Positions 32,973 through 41,429 of a DNA stretch of 64,000 nt are shown piece after piece. The stretch comes from Nonomuraea sp. PA05. GTDB lineage: Bacteria > Actinomycetota > Actinomycetes > Streptosporangiales > Streptosporangiaceae. Numbering within the stretch: the stretch's first letter is position 1; every line of letters starts with the position of its first letter. Where the stretch lies: the NCBI RefSeq assembly GCF_008086045.1, contig NZ_VSEY01000044.1, positions 1-64,000 on the forward strand, given 5' to 3'. The notes below the pieces were generated by a model, which was not told where the DNA came from, did not search any database, and saw only the letters and a list, made by a program, of their open reading frames with translations. The position numbers and the translations under genes were made by a program.

Positions 32973-33635
32973 TCAGCCTCCCGGCACGATCAGCCCCGTC
33001 TCGTACGCCGCGATCACCGCCTGCGCCCGGTCGCGCAGCCCCAGCTTGGTCAGCACATTGCTGACGTGCGTCTTCACCGTGTGCTCGCTGACCACCATCT
33101 CCCGCGCGATCTCCGCGTTGGACAGCCCCCTGGCCATCATGCGCAGCGTCTCCTGCTCCCGCCCGGTCAGCACCGACAGCCGCTCCGACGGCGGGGCGGC
33201 GGAGCGCGGGGCGGCCCGGGAGGTGAAGTCGGCGATGAGCTTGGTGGTGACCGAGGGGGCGAGCAGTGACTCGCCGGCCGCGACCACGCGTACGGCGTGC
33301 ACGAGGTCGTCACGCCTGACGTCCTTGAGCAGGAACCCGCTGGCCCCGGCCCGCAGCGCGTCGTAGACGTAGTCGTCCAGGTCGAACGTGGTGAGCATGA
33401 GGACCCGGCAGTCGCCGGCCGCGCAGACGGCGCGGGCGGCCTCGATGCCGTCCATGACCGGCATGCGGATGTCGAGCAGGAGCAGGTCGGGGCTGTGCTC
33501 GCGGACGGCGGCGATCGCCTGGACGCCGTCGCCCGCCTCGGCGACGACCTCGATGTCCGGCTGCGCGTCGAGGATCATGCCGAACCCCGCGCGGACGAGC
33601 TCCTGGTCGTCCGCCACCACCACGCGGATGCTCAC
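32973..33635 (-). CDS. NarL/LuxR-family response regulator
   Basis: A 220-residue regulator. The receiver domain covers about 1-120: DD at 9-10, phospho-Asp in LLLLDIRMPVMDG (about 54), Thr in LMLTTFDLDDY, and Lys in FLLKDVRRD. The LuxR helix-turn-helix is at about 153-215 (LTGREQETLRMMARGLSNAEIA, then VKTHVSNVLTKLGLRDR). The start is GTG 33635, overlapping the kinase stop as GTGA, so translation is coupled. The longer open frame upstream overlaps the kinase gene in another phase and is spurious. Confidence 0.93.
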   Translation of the reverse strand: MSIRVVVADDQELVRAGFGMILDAQPDIEVVAEAGDGVQAIAAVREHSPDLLLLDIRMPVMDGIEAARAVCAAGDCRVLMLTTFDLDDYVYDALRAGASGFLLKDVRRDDLVHAVRVVAAGESLLAPSVTTKLIADFTSRAAPRSAAPPSERLSVLTGREQETLRMMARGLSNAEIAREMVVSEHTVKTHVSNVLTKLGLRDRAQAVIAAYETGLIVPGG

Positions 33636-34792
33636 GACGCCGCCTGCGGGAGCCGGACGAGCACCCGGAAGCCGGGCCCGCCTGGGCGCGGGCCCAGTTC
33701 GGCGGTGCCGCCGCACGCGGCGGCGCGTTCCCTGATGCCGATCAGGCCGTTGCCGCCCGAGGGCAGCGCCGCGTCCCGGCCGCGGCCGTCGTCGGTGATG
33801 TCGATCATGAGTGCGTGGTCCTGCCAGGTGAGGGCGATGTCGGCGCGGGTGGCGCCCGCGTGCTTGACGATGTTGGTGAGGGCTTCCTGGGTGATGCGGT
33901 ACGCCGCCACCTCGGTGTCGGGCGACAACGTCCCGGGCGAGCCCGTGGTGGAGTATGTCACGTTCAACCCGGTCGATCTGACCTGCTCGGCGAGGGCGGG
34001 CAGCCCCTCGATGGTCGGCTGGGGGCCGCGCGGGCCCTCCTCCTCCTTCAGCACGTTCAGCAGGCGGCGGAGCTGCACCATGGCGTCGCGCCCCGCGCCG
34101 GCGATGGCGTCGAAGGCGGCCACGGCCCTGGCCGGGTTCGAGGTGACCGCCACCGGCCCGGCCTCGGCCTGCACGACCATGACGCTGACGGCGTGGGCGA
34201 GGATGTCGTGCATGTCGCGGGCGATCCTGGCCCGCTCCCGCTCGGCGGCGCGCTCCGCCTCGATCTCGCGCTCGCGGGCGAGCCGGACGGCCCGCTCCTC
34301 CAGCGCGGCGGCGTGGGCGCGGGAGGCGGCGGCGGCGCGGCCGATGGCGTACGCGGCGACGAACTGCACGGTGCCGCGCACGCCCGACTCGGCCGAGCCG
34401 ACGATGAGCAGGCCGCCGCCCAGCGTGACGGCGAACGCGATCCACCGCTTCCACTTGCTGGAGTAGGCGGCCAGCGTGTAGAGGGCCACCAGCCCCGTGT
34501 ACCAGATCGGCTGGGAGGCCACCTCTTCCTCAAGGTCGTAGAAGCCGGTGGGGACGCAGACGGCCAGCAGCACGAGCACCGGCGCGCGGCGTCGCCAGAT
34601 CAGCGGCACGGCGGAGACGACCACGACCGCGTAGCCCCACCAGTGCCAGGGCCCGCCGTGCGGGTTCTCACGGGAGAGGAACGGCCAGAGCTGGATGAGC
34701 AGCACCAGGGCCGCGAGCGCGCCGTCCACCAGGATCGTGGGCAGGCCGCCGTACCAGCGGCGGAACCGCGCGACCAACCGTGACTCGGACAT
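33632..34792 (-). CDS. NarL-type sensor histidine kinase
   Basis: A kinase of about 386 residues starting at ATG 34792. Several membrane helices cover about 18-145. A coiled-coil linker rich in Arg/Glu/Ala leads to the HisKA_3 motif RARIARDMHDILAHAVSVM, whose His is phosphorylated, and then the HATPase domain (ITQEALTNIVKHAGAT, DDGRGRD, GLIGIRERA). It pairs with the overlapping response regulator. The signal is unknown; with no large extracellular domain, membrane state or an intramembrane cue is likely. Confidence 0.92.
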   Translation of the reverse strand: MSESRLVARFRRWYGGLPTILVDGALAALVLLIQLWPFLSRENPHGGPWHWWGYAVVVVSAVPLIWRRRAPVLVLLAVCVPTGFYDLEEEVASQPIWYTGLVALYTLAAYSSKWKRWIAFAVTLGGGLLIVGSAESGVRGTVQFVAAYAIGRAAAASRAHAAALEERAVRLAREREIEAERAAERERARIARDMHDILAHAVSVMVVQAEAGPVAVTSNPARAVAAFDAIAGAGRDAMVQLRRLLNVLKEEEGPRGPQPTIEGLPALAEQVRSTGLNVTYSTTGSPGTLSPDTEVAAYRITQEALTNIVKHAGATRADIALTWQDHALMIDITDDGRGRDAALPSGGNGLIGIRERAAACGGTAELGPRPGGPGFRVLVRLPQAAS

Positions 34793-34816
34793 AAGCCCCA
34801 ATTGTGCCCCTCAGTC

Positions 34817-35395
34817 TCACGCGACGGCGACCGCGTGGCGGGCGGGCGCCCGGCGCGCGAGCGGGACGAACGAGATCAGCAGGCACAGGGCGCCGAGCGG
34901 GATGAGGTCCTTGTCCATGAACGGCAGGGCGAGGTCGAGCAGCACCAGGACGGGCATCCACGCCTTGACCCTGCGCATGACCGCGAGCTGCAGCACGAGC
35001 GCGAGCTGGGCCAGGTAGAACAGGAACGGGCCGCCGTCGTACACCACGATCGACACCCCTGGCACGCTCTGCACCTGGTCGAAGAGCACGCCCATCCCGT
35101 CGTGGTCGTCGGCCATGAACCCGACCACGAGGTCGATGCCGAACTGCGCGAGCAGCGTCGCGATGCCGGCGCTCCCCGCCACGGCGCTCACCGTGGACAA
35201 CGTGTCGCGCCCGGCCATGGCGCGCAGTTGCCAGAAGATGTGCGCGAACAGCACGAGAGCTGCCATGAACGCGAGGTGCCCGGTGGTCCAGGCGAGGCCG
35301 GGGCCGCGGCTGCCGTCGAGCCCGTCGATGATGCGGATCACCCCGTAGGCGAGCGTGAGCAGGGGTGCGGCGATGAAGGCGATGCGGGAGTTCAT
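34817..35395 (-). CDS. Membrane protein of unknown function (192 aa)
   Basis: A 192-residue protein with five hydrophobic helices, starting at ATG 35395 (MNSRIAFIAAPLL), with AGGA about 8 bases upstream. The longer frame upstream has no support. There is an acidic loop between helices 3 and 4 (ADDHDGMG) and a C-terminal basic tail. It lies 24 bases upstream of the histidine kinase gene on the same strand, so it is probably the first gene of a three-gene unit and may be an accessory sensor for the kinase. I do not recognise a named family. Confidence 0.7.
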   Translation of the reverse strand: MNSRIAFIAAPLLTLAYGVIRIIDGLDGSRGPGLAWTTGHLAFMAALVLFAHIFWQLRAMAGRDTLSTVSAVAGSAGIATLLAQFGIDLVVGFMADDHDGMGVLFDQVQSVPGVSIVVYDGGPFLFYLAQLALVLQLAVMRRVKAWMPVLVLLDLALPFMDKDLIPLGALCLLISFVPLARRAPARHAVAVA

Positions 35396-35561
35396 GGCGG
35401 TAATCCTGGGCCCGGGGAGGGCGACCGGGCATCGCCGGTGCGAGGGATTCGGCGGCTCCCTCGCGGGAGGGAGGAGAAATGGGCCGTGTCGGCGATTCGC
35501 GGCGGGGGTGGCTCTCAGCAGGATTGCGGTCATTCCCACGAACGGTCCTGAGGAGATCACC

Positions 35562-36758
35562 ATGTTGAAGACCGCAGCCGCCTGCCTCGCGCTGGCCACC
35601 GTGTTCGTCGCGACGCCCGCCCACGCGAGCGCCCCGACCTGCCAGCCTCCCACCATGATCCAGCCGGATCCCGGCGCGGTGATCCCGCCGATCAACGGGG
35701 CGGCCCTGAGCAGGGCCATCGGCGACCTGCCCGCGGCCGACGCCACCGCGGCCGTGGTGCGGGTGGGCGGCACGAAGGGCTCGTGGCGGGGCGTGAGCGG
35801 CGTGGCCGACCTGGCGACGGGGCGCGCGGCGTCGGAGCACGTACGTTTCCGCGCCGGCAGCGTGACCAAGATGTTCACCACCGCGGTCGTGCTGCAACTC
35901 GTCGCGGAGGGCAGGCTGTCGCTCGGCGACACCGTGCAGGACCACCTGCCCGGCCTGCTGCCCGCCTCCTACCCGGAGATCCAGGTGGGGCAGCTCCTGA
36001 ACCACACCAGCGGCCTGCCCGCGCCCGACCTGCCCGACGGCTTCGGCTACGTCTACGAGACCAGGTTCAAGAAGTGGACCCCGCGCGAGTACGTCGCCCT
36101 GGCCGTGCGCAACCCGATCGAGTTTGCCCCGGGCACCAGGCAGCACTACCTCAACATCAACACGTTCGTGGCCGGGCTGCTGATCGAGCGGGTCACGGGC
36201 GAGACCTACGAGCACGAGGTGACCGACCGCGTCCTGCGGCCCGTCGGCATGCGCGACAGCTACCTGCCCGGCGCCTCGACCAGGATCAAGGGCCCGTACC
36301 ACCGGGGGTACCAGAGCGTGGCCGCGGGCTTCGAGAACGCGATCGCCTACGGCGACGGGCACGTGGTCGACATGACCAGGACGAGCGTCACCTCCACCTG
36401 GGCGTCGGGCGACCTGATCTCGACCGCGGCGGACCTGGAGAAGTTCGTCAAGGCGCTGTTCGGCGGGAAGGTCGTGCCGCCGGCCCAGCTCGAACCCATG
36501 TTCACCGTGCCGGACGTGACGATGTTCGACGAGTGCGGGAACACGCCCGCCACCTACACCTCGGGCATGACCAGGATGGTGCTGCCGGGCGGGATCGTGG
36601 CGTACGGCAAGACCGGGGCCCGCTACGGCTACGCCAACGGGGTCGGGGCGACCAGGGACCTGTCGCGGACGCTGGTCTACTCCGTCAACTCCACGGGCGC
36701 CAAGGACTCCGGCCAGAACCAGCGCACGCTCGGCGTGGTGCTGGCCTCCTTCTCCTGA
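35562..36758 (+). CDS. Secreted beta-lactamase-family serine hydrolase (D-Ala-D-Ala carboxypeptidase-like)
   Basis: A 398-residue exported hydrolase. A signal peptide (1-24, ending HASA) is followed by the class C penicillin-binding fold. Catalytic motifs are SVTK (Ser100-Lys103), Tyr-Leu-Asn in QHYLNINTF (about 187-190) and KTG in AYGKTGARYGY. It could be a DD-carboxypeptidase, esterase or lactamase; the HxG/KTG pattern favours DD-peptidase-like enzymes. The ATG at 35562 has GAGGAGA 7 bases upstream. It is divergent from the membrane protein/kinase operon with 166 bases between. Confidence 0.88.
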   Translation: MLKTAAACLALATVFVATPAHASAPTCQPPTMIQPDPGAVIPPINGAALSRAIGDLPAADATAAVVRVGGTKGSWRGVSGVADLATGRAASEHVRFRAGSVTKMFTTAVVLQLVAEGRLSLGDTVQDHLPGLLPASYPEIQVGQLLNHTSGLPAPDLPDGFGYVYETRFKKWTPREYVALAVRNPIEFAPGTRQHYLNINTFVAGLLIERVTGETYEHEVTDRVLRPVGMRDSYLPGASTRIKGPYHRGYQSVAAGFENAIAYGDGHVVDMTRTSVTSTWASGDLISTAADLEKFVKALFGGKVVPPAQLEPMFTVPDVTMFDECGNTPATYTSGMTRMVLPGGIVAYGKTGARYGYANGVGATRDLSRTLVYSVNSTGAKDSGQNQRTLGVVLASFS

Positions 36759-36818
36759 GGCGGCGGACTGGAGATGTGAGGGCCGGCATACCACCCTCAC
36801 ATCTCTGACGGCGCTCGC

Positions 36819-36950
36819 TCAGCGGCGCCGGCGCCTGCGCCTGCGGGCGCGGCCACCGCCTGCCCCGCCGTTCGCCCCCGGGTGCGTCGGTTCGGGTCCC
36901 GGAATCCGGAAGAACGAAAAGAACCCCAGATATCGCTGCATCGCGGCCAT
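36819..36950 (-). CDS. Candidate 43-aa microprotein with poly-Arg tail
   Basis: An open frame from ATG 36950 with GGGGGA 4 bases before the start encodes a 43-residue peptide: an aromatic N-terminus (QRYLGFFSFFRIPGPEP), a Gly/Ala hinge and a tail of eight consecutive arginines. The first half is less GC-rich than its surroundings. There is no homology that I recognise. The good ribosome site argues for translation, but the low complexity of the tail argues for caution. Confidence 0.35.
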   Translation of the reverse strand: MAAMQRYLGFFSFFRIPGPEPTHPGANGGAGGGRARRRRRRRR

Positions 36951-37070
36951 GATGTCCCCCTTCACGGAACGGGTCGCGCGCCGGACGGCTGCGCGCCCGG
37001 CGCAAGCCGGACTGACCCGCAACCCTACCCGCGAATCGACAGCAAAACCCTTCTGACCTGGGTTTTCTCG

Positions 37071-37712
37071 CTACTTGTAGGACAGCTTGCGACGCTTGAA
37101 CATGGGGTGCTTGGTCTCCCAGTAGCGCCAGCCCTCCACGCGGGACGGCACGTTCGCGATCCCGGCGGAGATCTTGACGTGCGCGCAGGTGCCGAGCACC
37201 GACCAGGCCGACCAGCCCACGCGGTAACCGAACACCCGGTACCACATGTTGCCGTACATGCCGTCGCTGATCTCCTGCGTGTACTCGTGTCCGCTGTAGA
37301 CCATGTGCCGCTCCTCAAGGTGCGGCAGGCCGAGCCGGCGCAGGTTGTAGATGACCTCGCCCTTGTCGATGACCTTCTCGGCCTCGTTCTCCGTCTCCAG
37401 GAACGCGGTGACCTCGTGCTCGCGCGTGACCGAGACCGTCATCGAGCCGCCGGGGCCGTCGATGTAACGGGTGCGGGGCACGAAGAAATTGCGCGGCGAC
37501 ATCTGGTGGATCCGGAAGAAGGTGCGCGGCCGGCAGTTCCGGCCGTCCTCGTCGTCGTGACTGTGGTCGACGAAACCCTTGTCGAACTTGTGATGGTCGG
37601 GACCGTCGTCCTTGTCGCCCGCGCTGGCCGCCGGCGCCATGGTCACGGCCAGCACGGCCGCGAGAATGCCGCGCGCGGCGGGCTTCGCCATTTTTCTCAT
37701 TGGGGTGAACAT
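37071..37712 (-). CDS. Secreted protein of unknown function with His/Asp-rich N-terminus
   Basis: A 213-residue protein with a signal peptide at about 5-31 (ending PAASA). The mature N-terminus is very rich in Asp and His (GDKDDGPDHHKFDKGF, then DHSHDDEDG), a possible metal-binding stretch. The rest has beta-type sequence with two cysteines (RNCRPR and GTCAHV), many aromatic residues and a basic end. I do not recognise the family. AAGGAA lies 8 bases before ATG 37712. It is divergent from the secreted protease at 38014; a functional link is possible but only positional. Confidence 0.7.
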   Translation of the reverse strand: MFTPMRKMAKPAARGILAAVLAVTMAPAASAGDKDDGPDHHKFDKGFVDHSHDDEDGRNCRPRTFFRIHQMSPRNFFVPRTRYIDGPGGSMTVSVTREHEVTAFLETENEAEKVIDKGEVIYNLRRLGLPHLEERHMVYSGHEYTQEISDGMYGNMWYRVFGYRVGWSAWSVLGTCAHVKISAGIANVPSRVEGWRYWETKHPMFKRRKLSYK

Positions 37713-37968
37713 TCACCGTTCCTTTCGGAATGCGACCCATAGTCGCCAGACCGGTACGATGCTTACAGTTGCCGCGAGCCAGATGACAACGCCACGCCGA
37801 ATTCGAATTTCCCGTACTGGGAAAGAGCCGGTGAAAGAGCGTCAATATCGGACCGCCATTCCGTAAAGTGCATGTATCCCACTCATGTGACGCTGTGCTA
37901 TATGACGACTTCGCAGCGTGATGGCGATATATCCGATTGTGTGGGTGTTGAGGAAGATGGAGCCTTCC
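37713..37968. other. Divergent intergenic region between two secreted-protein genes
   Basis: This region is less GC-rich than average and has AT-rich pockets around 37796-37815 and 37840-37870. On the plus strand there is a CTATAT-like -10 near 37900. A frame open from 37918 runs in phase into the protease through the hairpin at 37969-38014, but has no ribosome site. I see no other gene. Confidence 0.4.
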
Positions 37969-38014
37969 TTACGTACCTCCCTACGGCAGATTCCGGGTTT
38001 CGGGAGGTACGTAA
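37969..38014 (+). promoter_or_regulatory. 13-bp perfect hairpin occluding the protease ribosome site and start
   Basis: TTACGTACCTCCC (37969-37981) is exactly complementary to GGGAGGTACGTAA (38002-38014), with a 20-base loop. The 3' arm contains the Shine-Dalgarno GGGAGG and the spacer, and its last base is the A of the ATG. As RNA this would hide the start site, like a translational switch or thermometer; as DNA it could also be an operator. Confidence 0.7.
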
Positions 38015-39081
38015 TGCACCGCAGAGTCAGCCTGCTCTCCGCCGTCGTTCTCGCCGCCCTGGCGGGCGCGCTCGTACCGGCCAGTGCCGCACAGGCCGAG
38101 GCCGCCAACGGGCTCGATCCCCGGCCCGCCGGCTGGACCGCCACGGACTCGCAGTCGGAGCGCAGGACCGTCTCGCAGTACTGGACCACGGGGCGCATGC
38201 TCGCGGCGCAGCCCCTCGACGCGCCCGCGCCGCGGCGCACCCAGTCGCGCGGGCCGTCCGAGGGCGACCCGTGGGCCACCCGCGGCGCCGCGGCCACCAC
38301 CACCCGCCGCAGCCCGTGGAGCACGCGCGGCGCCGCGTGGTCGGTCGGCGGCACCACGCCTGTCACCACCGCGCGGCAGTCCCTGGTGCCCAACAGCCCC
38401 GGGCTGCAGTGGACGGACGGCGGCGCGGTCGTGCGCACCACCGGCAGGGTCTTCTTCACCACCGCCGACGGCCGCAACTCCTCCTGCTCCGGCTCCGCCG
38501 TGACCAGCGCCAACGAGAGCGTCGTGATCACCGCGGGGCACTGTGTGAAGCTGAACGGGGCCGCGCACAGGAACTGGGTGTTCGTGCCGGCCTTCGACGA
38601 CGGGCGGCGGCCCTTCGGCACCTGGGTGGCCAGTGCGATGCTCACCACCCAGCAGTGGAACGCCAGGGAGGACATCAACTTCGACGTGGCCGCCGTCGTG
38701 GTCGCGCCGCTGAACGGGCGGACGCTGACCGACGTCGTGGGCGGCCAGGGCATCGCCTTCAACCAGGCCAGGCAGCGGCAGATGTTCGCCTTCGGCTATC
38801 CGGCGGCCGACCCGTTCGACGGCTCGGAGCTGATCTACTGCAGCGGGCGCGCGTTCAACGACACCGTCATGACCCGGGACCAGGGGCTGCGTTGCAACAT
38901 GACAGGCGGGTCCAGCGGCGGGCCGTGGTTCCAGGGTTTCAACGAGTCGACCGGCCTCGGCTGGCTCAACTCCGTCAACAGCTTCACCTACAACTTCGCG
39001 CCGAACTTCATGTTCGGCCCCTTCTTCGGTGACGAGGCCATGGCCGTCTACCAGGCCGCACAGAACACGGACGCCCTCTGA
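38014..39081 (+). CDS. Secreted trypsin-like serine protease
   Basis: A 355-residue exported protease starting at ATG 38014, with GGGAGG 6 bases upstream. A signal peptide covers about 1-29 (ending SAAQA). A long pro-like region rich in Arg/Thr/Pro (about 30-130) precedes the chymotrypsin-fold domain: His in VVITAGHCVK, Asp in INFDVAAVVV, and Ser in GGSSGGPWF. The region before the catalytic domain is probably removed on activation. It is a paralogue of the protein at 57707, which lacks the Ser. Translation is probably gated by the hairpin at 37969-38014. Confidence 0.9.
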   Translation: MHRRVSLLSAVVLAALAGALVPASAAQAEAANGLDPRPAGWTATDSQSERRTVSQYWTTGRMLAAQPLDAPAPRRTQSRGPSEGDPWATRGAAATTTRRSPWSTRGAAWSVGGTTPVTTARQSLVPNSPGLQWTDGGAVVRTTGRVFFTTADGRNSSCSGSAVTSANESVVITAGHCVKLNGAAHRNWVFVPAFDDGRRPFGTWVASAMLTTQQWNAREDINFDVAAVVVAPLNGRTLTDVVGGQGIAFNQARQRQMFAFGYPAADPFDGSELIYCSGRAFNDTVMTRDQGLRCNMTGGSSGGPWFQGFNESTGLGWLNSVNSFTYNFAPNFMFGPFFGDEAMAVYQAAQNTDAL

Positions 39082-39129
39082 GCGCTCGGTGCATGATGGC
39101 TGGTGATCCCTCTCCCCTGGAGGCTCGCC

Positions 39130-40266
39130 ATGCCGGATCCGCTACCGCTGCTCGAACGCCTCATCGCCGTCGACTCCGTCAACCCGGACCTGTCCCCCGG
39201 CGGCGCGGGCGAGTCGGCCGCGGCCGATCTCTGCGCGCGGTGGCTGGGCGAGCGGGGGTTCGAGGTCCACCGCCTGGAGCGGCGGCCCGGCCGCCCCTCC
39301 GTGGTGGCCGTGCGCCGGGGCGCCGGGGGGCGCTCGATCATGCTCAACGGCCATCTCGACACCGTCGCGTACGGCACGTACGACGGCGAGCCGCTGGTCC
39401 CGCGCGTCGAGGACGGGCGGATCTACGGCCGGGGCGCCTTCGACATGAAGAGCGGCGTCGCCGCGATGATGGCCGCCGCCGCCCGCGCCACCGAGGGCGG
39501 CCCGCTGCGCGGCGACGTCATCGTGGCGTGCGTGGCCGACGAGGAGCACGCCAGCTCCGGCACCGAGGAGGTGCTGGAGAGCTTCACCGCCGACGGCGCC
39601 GTCGTGGTCGAGCCGAGCCTGCTGGAGGTGACGCTCGCGCACAAGGGTTTCGCCTGGTTCGACATCGACGTACTGGGCCGCGCCGCGCACGGCTCCCGCC
39701 CGGACCTGGGCGTGGACGCGATCGCCAAGGCCGGTCACTTCCTGGTGGCGCTGGAGGCGCTCGGCCGCCGGCTGGCACACGCGGGCGGGCACCGGCTGCT
39801 GGGCCCCGGCACCGTGCACGCCTCACTCATCCAGGGCGGGGAGGGTCCCTCCACCTATCCGGCGGCCTGCCGGATCACGGTCGAGCGGCGCACCGTCCCC
39901 GGTGAGACCGAGCAGGGCGTGCGCGACGAGCTGATCGGAGTTCTCGATCACCTTGCCGCCACCGTCACCGAGTTCGACTACCGCCTGCGCCCCGGCCTGT
40001 ACCGCGAGCCCTTCGAGGCGGACCCCGACGCGCCGATCACGCGCGTCCTGCTGCGCGAGGCCGAGCGGGCGCTCGGCCACCCGCCCGTCATCCGCGCCGA
40101 GCCCTTCTGGACGGACTGCGCCCTGCTGGCCCGCGCCGGCATCCCGTGCCTGCTCTTCGGCGCGGACGGGGGCGGCGCGCACGCCGACACGGAGTGGGCC
40201 GACCTCGCCTCCGTGCACCGCGTCACCGAGGTGCTGGCCGCCACGGTGACGTCCTTCTGCTCATAA
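39130..40266 (+). CDS. M20-family metallopeptidase (ArgE/DapE/CPG2-like)
   Basis: A 378-residue zinc-dependent peptidase or deacylase. The start is ATG 39130, with GGAGG 8 bases upstream. Metal and catalytic residues are in NGHLDTV, RGAFDMKSG, DEEHASSGTEE, VVVEPS and GGGAHADTEW. The lid or dimerisation domain (about 170-290) has the AHGSRPDLGVDAI motif. It could remove acyl groups from amino acids or cleave dipeptides; neighbours do not reveal the substrate. Confidence 0.9.
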   Translation: MPDPLPLLERLIAVDSVNPDLSPGGAGESAAADLCARWLGERGFEVHRLERRPGRPSVVAVRRGAGGRSIMLNGHLDTVAYGTYDGEPLVPRVEDGRIYGRGAFDMKSGVAAMMAAAARATEGGPLRGDVIVACVADEEHASSGTEEVLESFTADGAVVVEPSLLEVTLAHKGFAWFDIDVLGRAAHGSRPDLGVDAIAKAGHFLVALEALGRRLAHAGGHRLLGPGTVHASLIQGGEGPSTYPAACRITVERRTVPGETEQGVRDELIGVLDHLAATVTEFDYRLRPGLYREPFEADPDAPITRVLLREAERALGHPPVIRAEPFWTDCALLARAGIPCLLFGADGGGAHADTEWADLASVHRVTEVLAATVTSFCS

Positions 40267-40360
40267 ATTCGGGCATTGACGAAAAATCCTTACATGGTAC
40301 TCATAGATCAAGTCGGAAAGCTTCAACCCCCCTAGCCAAGATCGTCCAAGGAGGACGCGC

Positions 40361-40810
40361 ATGGCGCGAAGCACGGCCAACGACCCGCCCGCCGACTTAC
40401 TCGGCCCCGTCCGCGGAGAGGTCTCCTGGTTCTGCTGCGGCACCTCGTGGGGCCCCTGCAGCAGCACCGGCAAGGGAGCCTGCGGCACCTGCAACTCCGG
40501 CAACCTCCAGCACGCCTGGCCCAACACCTCCGACGCCTGCTGGGCGATCACCCGCCCCGACAGCTGCGGCGTCAGCCTGTCCCGCCGGACCTGCGGGTTC
40601 CGGCACCGCATCACGGCGCTGTGCACCGGCGCCAGCGTCGTCACCGCCATCGCCGACTGCGGCCCGCAGACCGACCTGTTCTGCGGCGAGCAGAGCTGCT
40701 GCGGCGCGACCTGCGCGAGCAACCGCCTGATCGACCTCACCCCCGCCGCCTACAGCCAGATCGCCAGCCTCTCGTCCGGCCTGCGGCCGGCGGAGATCTC
40801 GACGGCCTAG
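40361..40810 (+). CDS. Cysteine-rich protein (14 Cys) of a MauE-linked cluster
   Basis: A 149-residue protein with 14 cysteines between residues 25 and 118 (25, 26, 33, 41, 44, 60, 69, 78, 88, 100, 108, 113, 114, 118), including two CC pairs, and four Trp. There is no signal peptide. Density and spacing resemble the methylamine dehydrogenase light chain (MauA), a small protein with six disulfides and a Trp-derived cofactor, but I cannot claim homology. Ribosome site AAGGAGG. It is followed by a Tat-exported protein (13 bases) and a MauE-like protein (15 bases). MauE is needed for disulfide maturation of MauA, so this protein may be the client. Confidence 0.75.
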   Translation: MARSTANDPPADLLGPVRGEVSWFCCGTSWGPCSSTGKGACGTCNSGNLQHAWPNTSDACWAITRPDSCGVSLSRRTCGFRHRITALCTGASVVTAIADCGPQTDLFCGEQSCCGATCASNRLIDLTPAAYSQIASLSSGLRPAEISTA

Positions 40811-40823
40811 GGAGGCGAGCCGA

Positions 40824-41414
40824 ATGCGCAGCAGAAGAGACGTGCTCAAGTCCGCCGTGCTCGGCGGCGGCGCCGGTGTCGTCGCCGCGACCGCGCTGGG
40901 CTCACTCGGCCCCGAGGCGGCATTCGCCGCCCAGAAGGTCGAGCCCGGCGCGCCCGACCCCGACTTCGCCGAGGGCCGGATCCGTTCGATCAAGGAGAAC
41001 ACGCTGCTCGTCCTGGGCTCCGACCTGGTCTTCCACACCATCAGGGTGGTGGACGGCACCAGCCTGTGGAAGCTCGGGCCCGTCCCGTTCGACCAGGCCA
41101 AGCCCGGCGACGGCCTGTACGCCAGAGGCGTGCGGATGCCCGACGGCATGCTGGCCGCCGAGGCCGTGTGGCTCAACATCGTCAACATCAAGGGCCACAT
41201 CAAGAACATCACCGGCCAGACCATCCACCTCGACCACAACGGGCACGACGTGCTGTGTCACGTCGTCGCCGGCAAGTCGGTCGCCATCCACTCGCAGGCG
41301 CCGGCCACCGCCGACCTGTCGATGCTGAAGGTCAGCCAGCACGTGCAGATCCTGGGCGCCTGGCGGCCGGACACCAACGAGGTCGACATCGCCACCGTCT
41401 TCTCCCCGCACTAG
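40824..41414 (+). CDS. Tat-exported beta-barrel-like protein (DUF5666-like)
   Basis: A 196-residue protein with a twin-arginine signal (RSRRDVLKSAVLGGGAGVVA, 2-21). The mature part has two repeats of a beta-rich OB-like unit: EGRIRSIKENTLLVLGSDL... with KPGDGLYARGVRMPDGMLAAEAVWLN, and KGHIKNITGQTIHLDHNG... with VSQHVQILGAWRPDTNEVD. This pattern fits the DUF5666 type. It is the middle gene of the Cys-rich/MauE unit, with GGGAGG before the ATG. Since the 14-Cys protein has no signal of its own, this protein could carry it out through the Tat pathway (inference). Confidence 0.75.
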   Translation: MRSRRDVLKSAVLGGGAGVVAATALGSLGPEAAFAAQKVEPGAPDPDFAEGRIRSIKENTLLVLGSDLVFHTIRVVDGTSLWKLGPVPFDQAKPGDGLYARGVRMPDGMLAAEAVWLNIVNIKGHIKNITGQTIHLDHNGHDVLCHVVAGKSVAIHSQAPATADLSMLKVSQHVQILGAWRPDTNEVDIATVFSPH

Positions 41415-41429
41415 CAAGGAGGCAGTGCC

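Noticed and set aside
37918..38013. Protease start at 37918, adding 32 residues before the signal peptide
   Set aside because: No ribosome site, and it would bury the signal peptide. The ATG at 38014 has GGGAGG at 6 bases. Translation from 37918 as a leader coupled to the hairpin remains possible.
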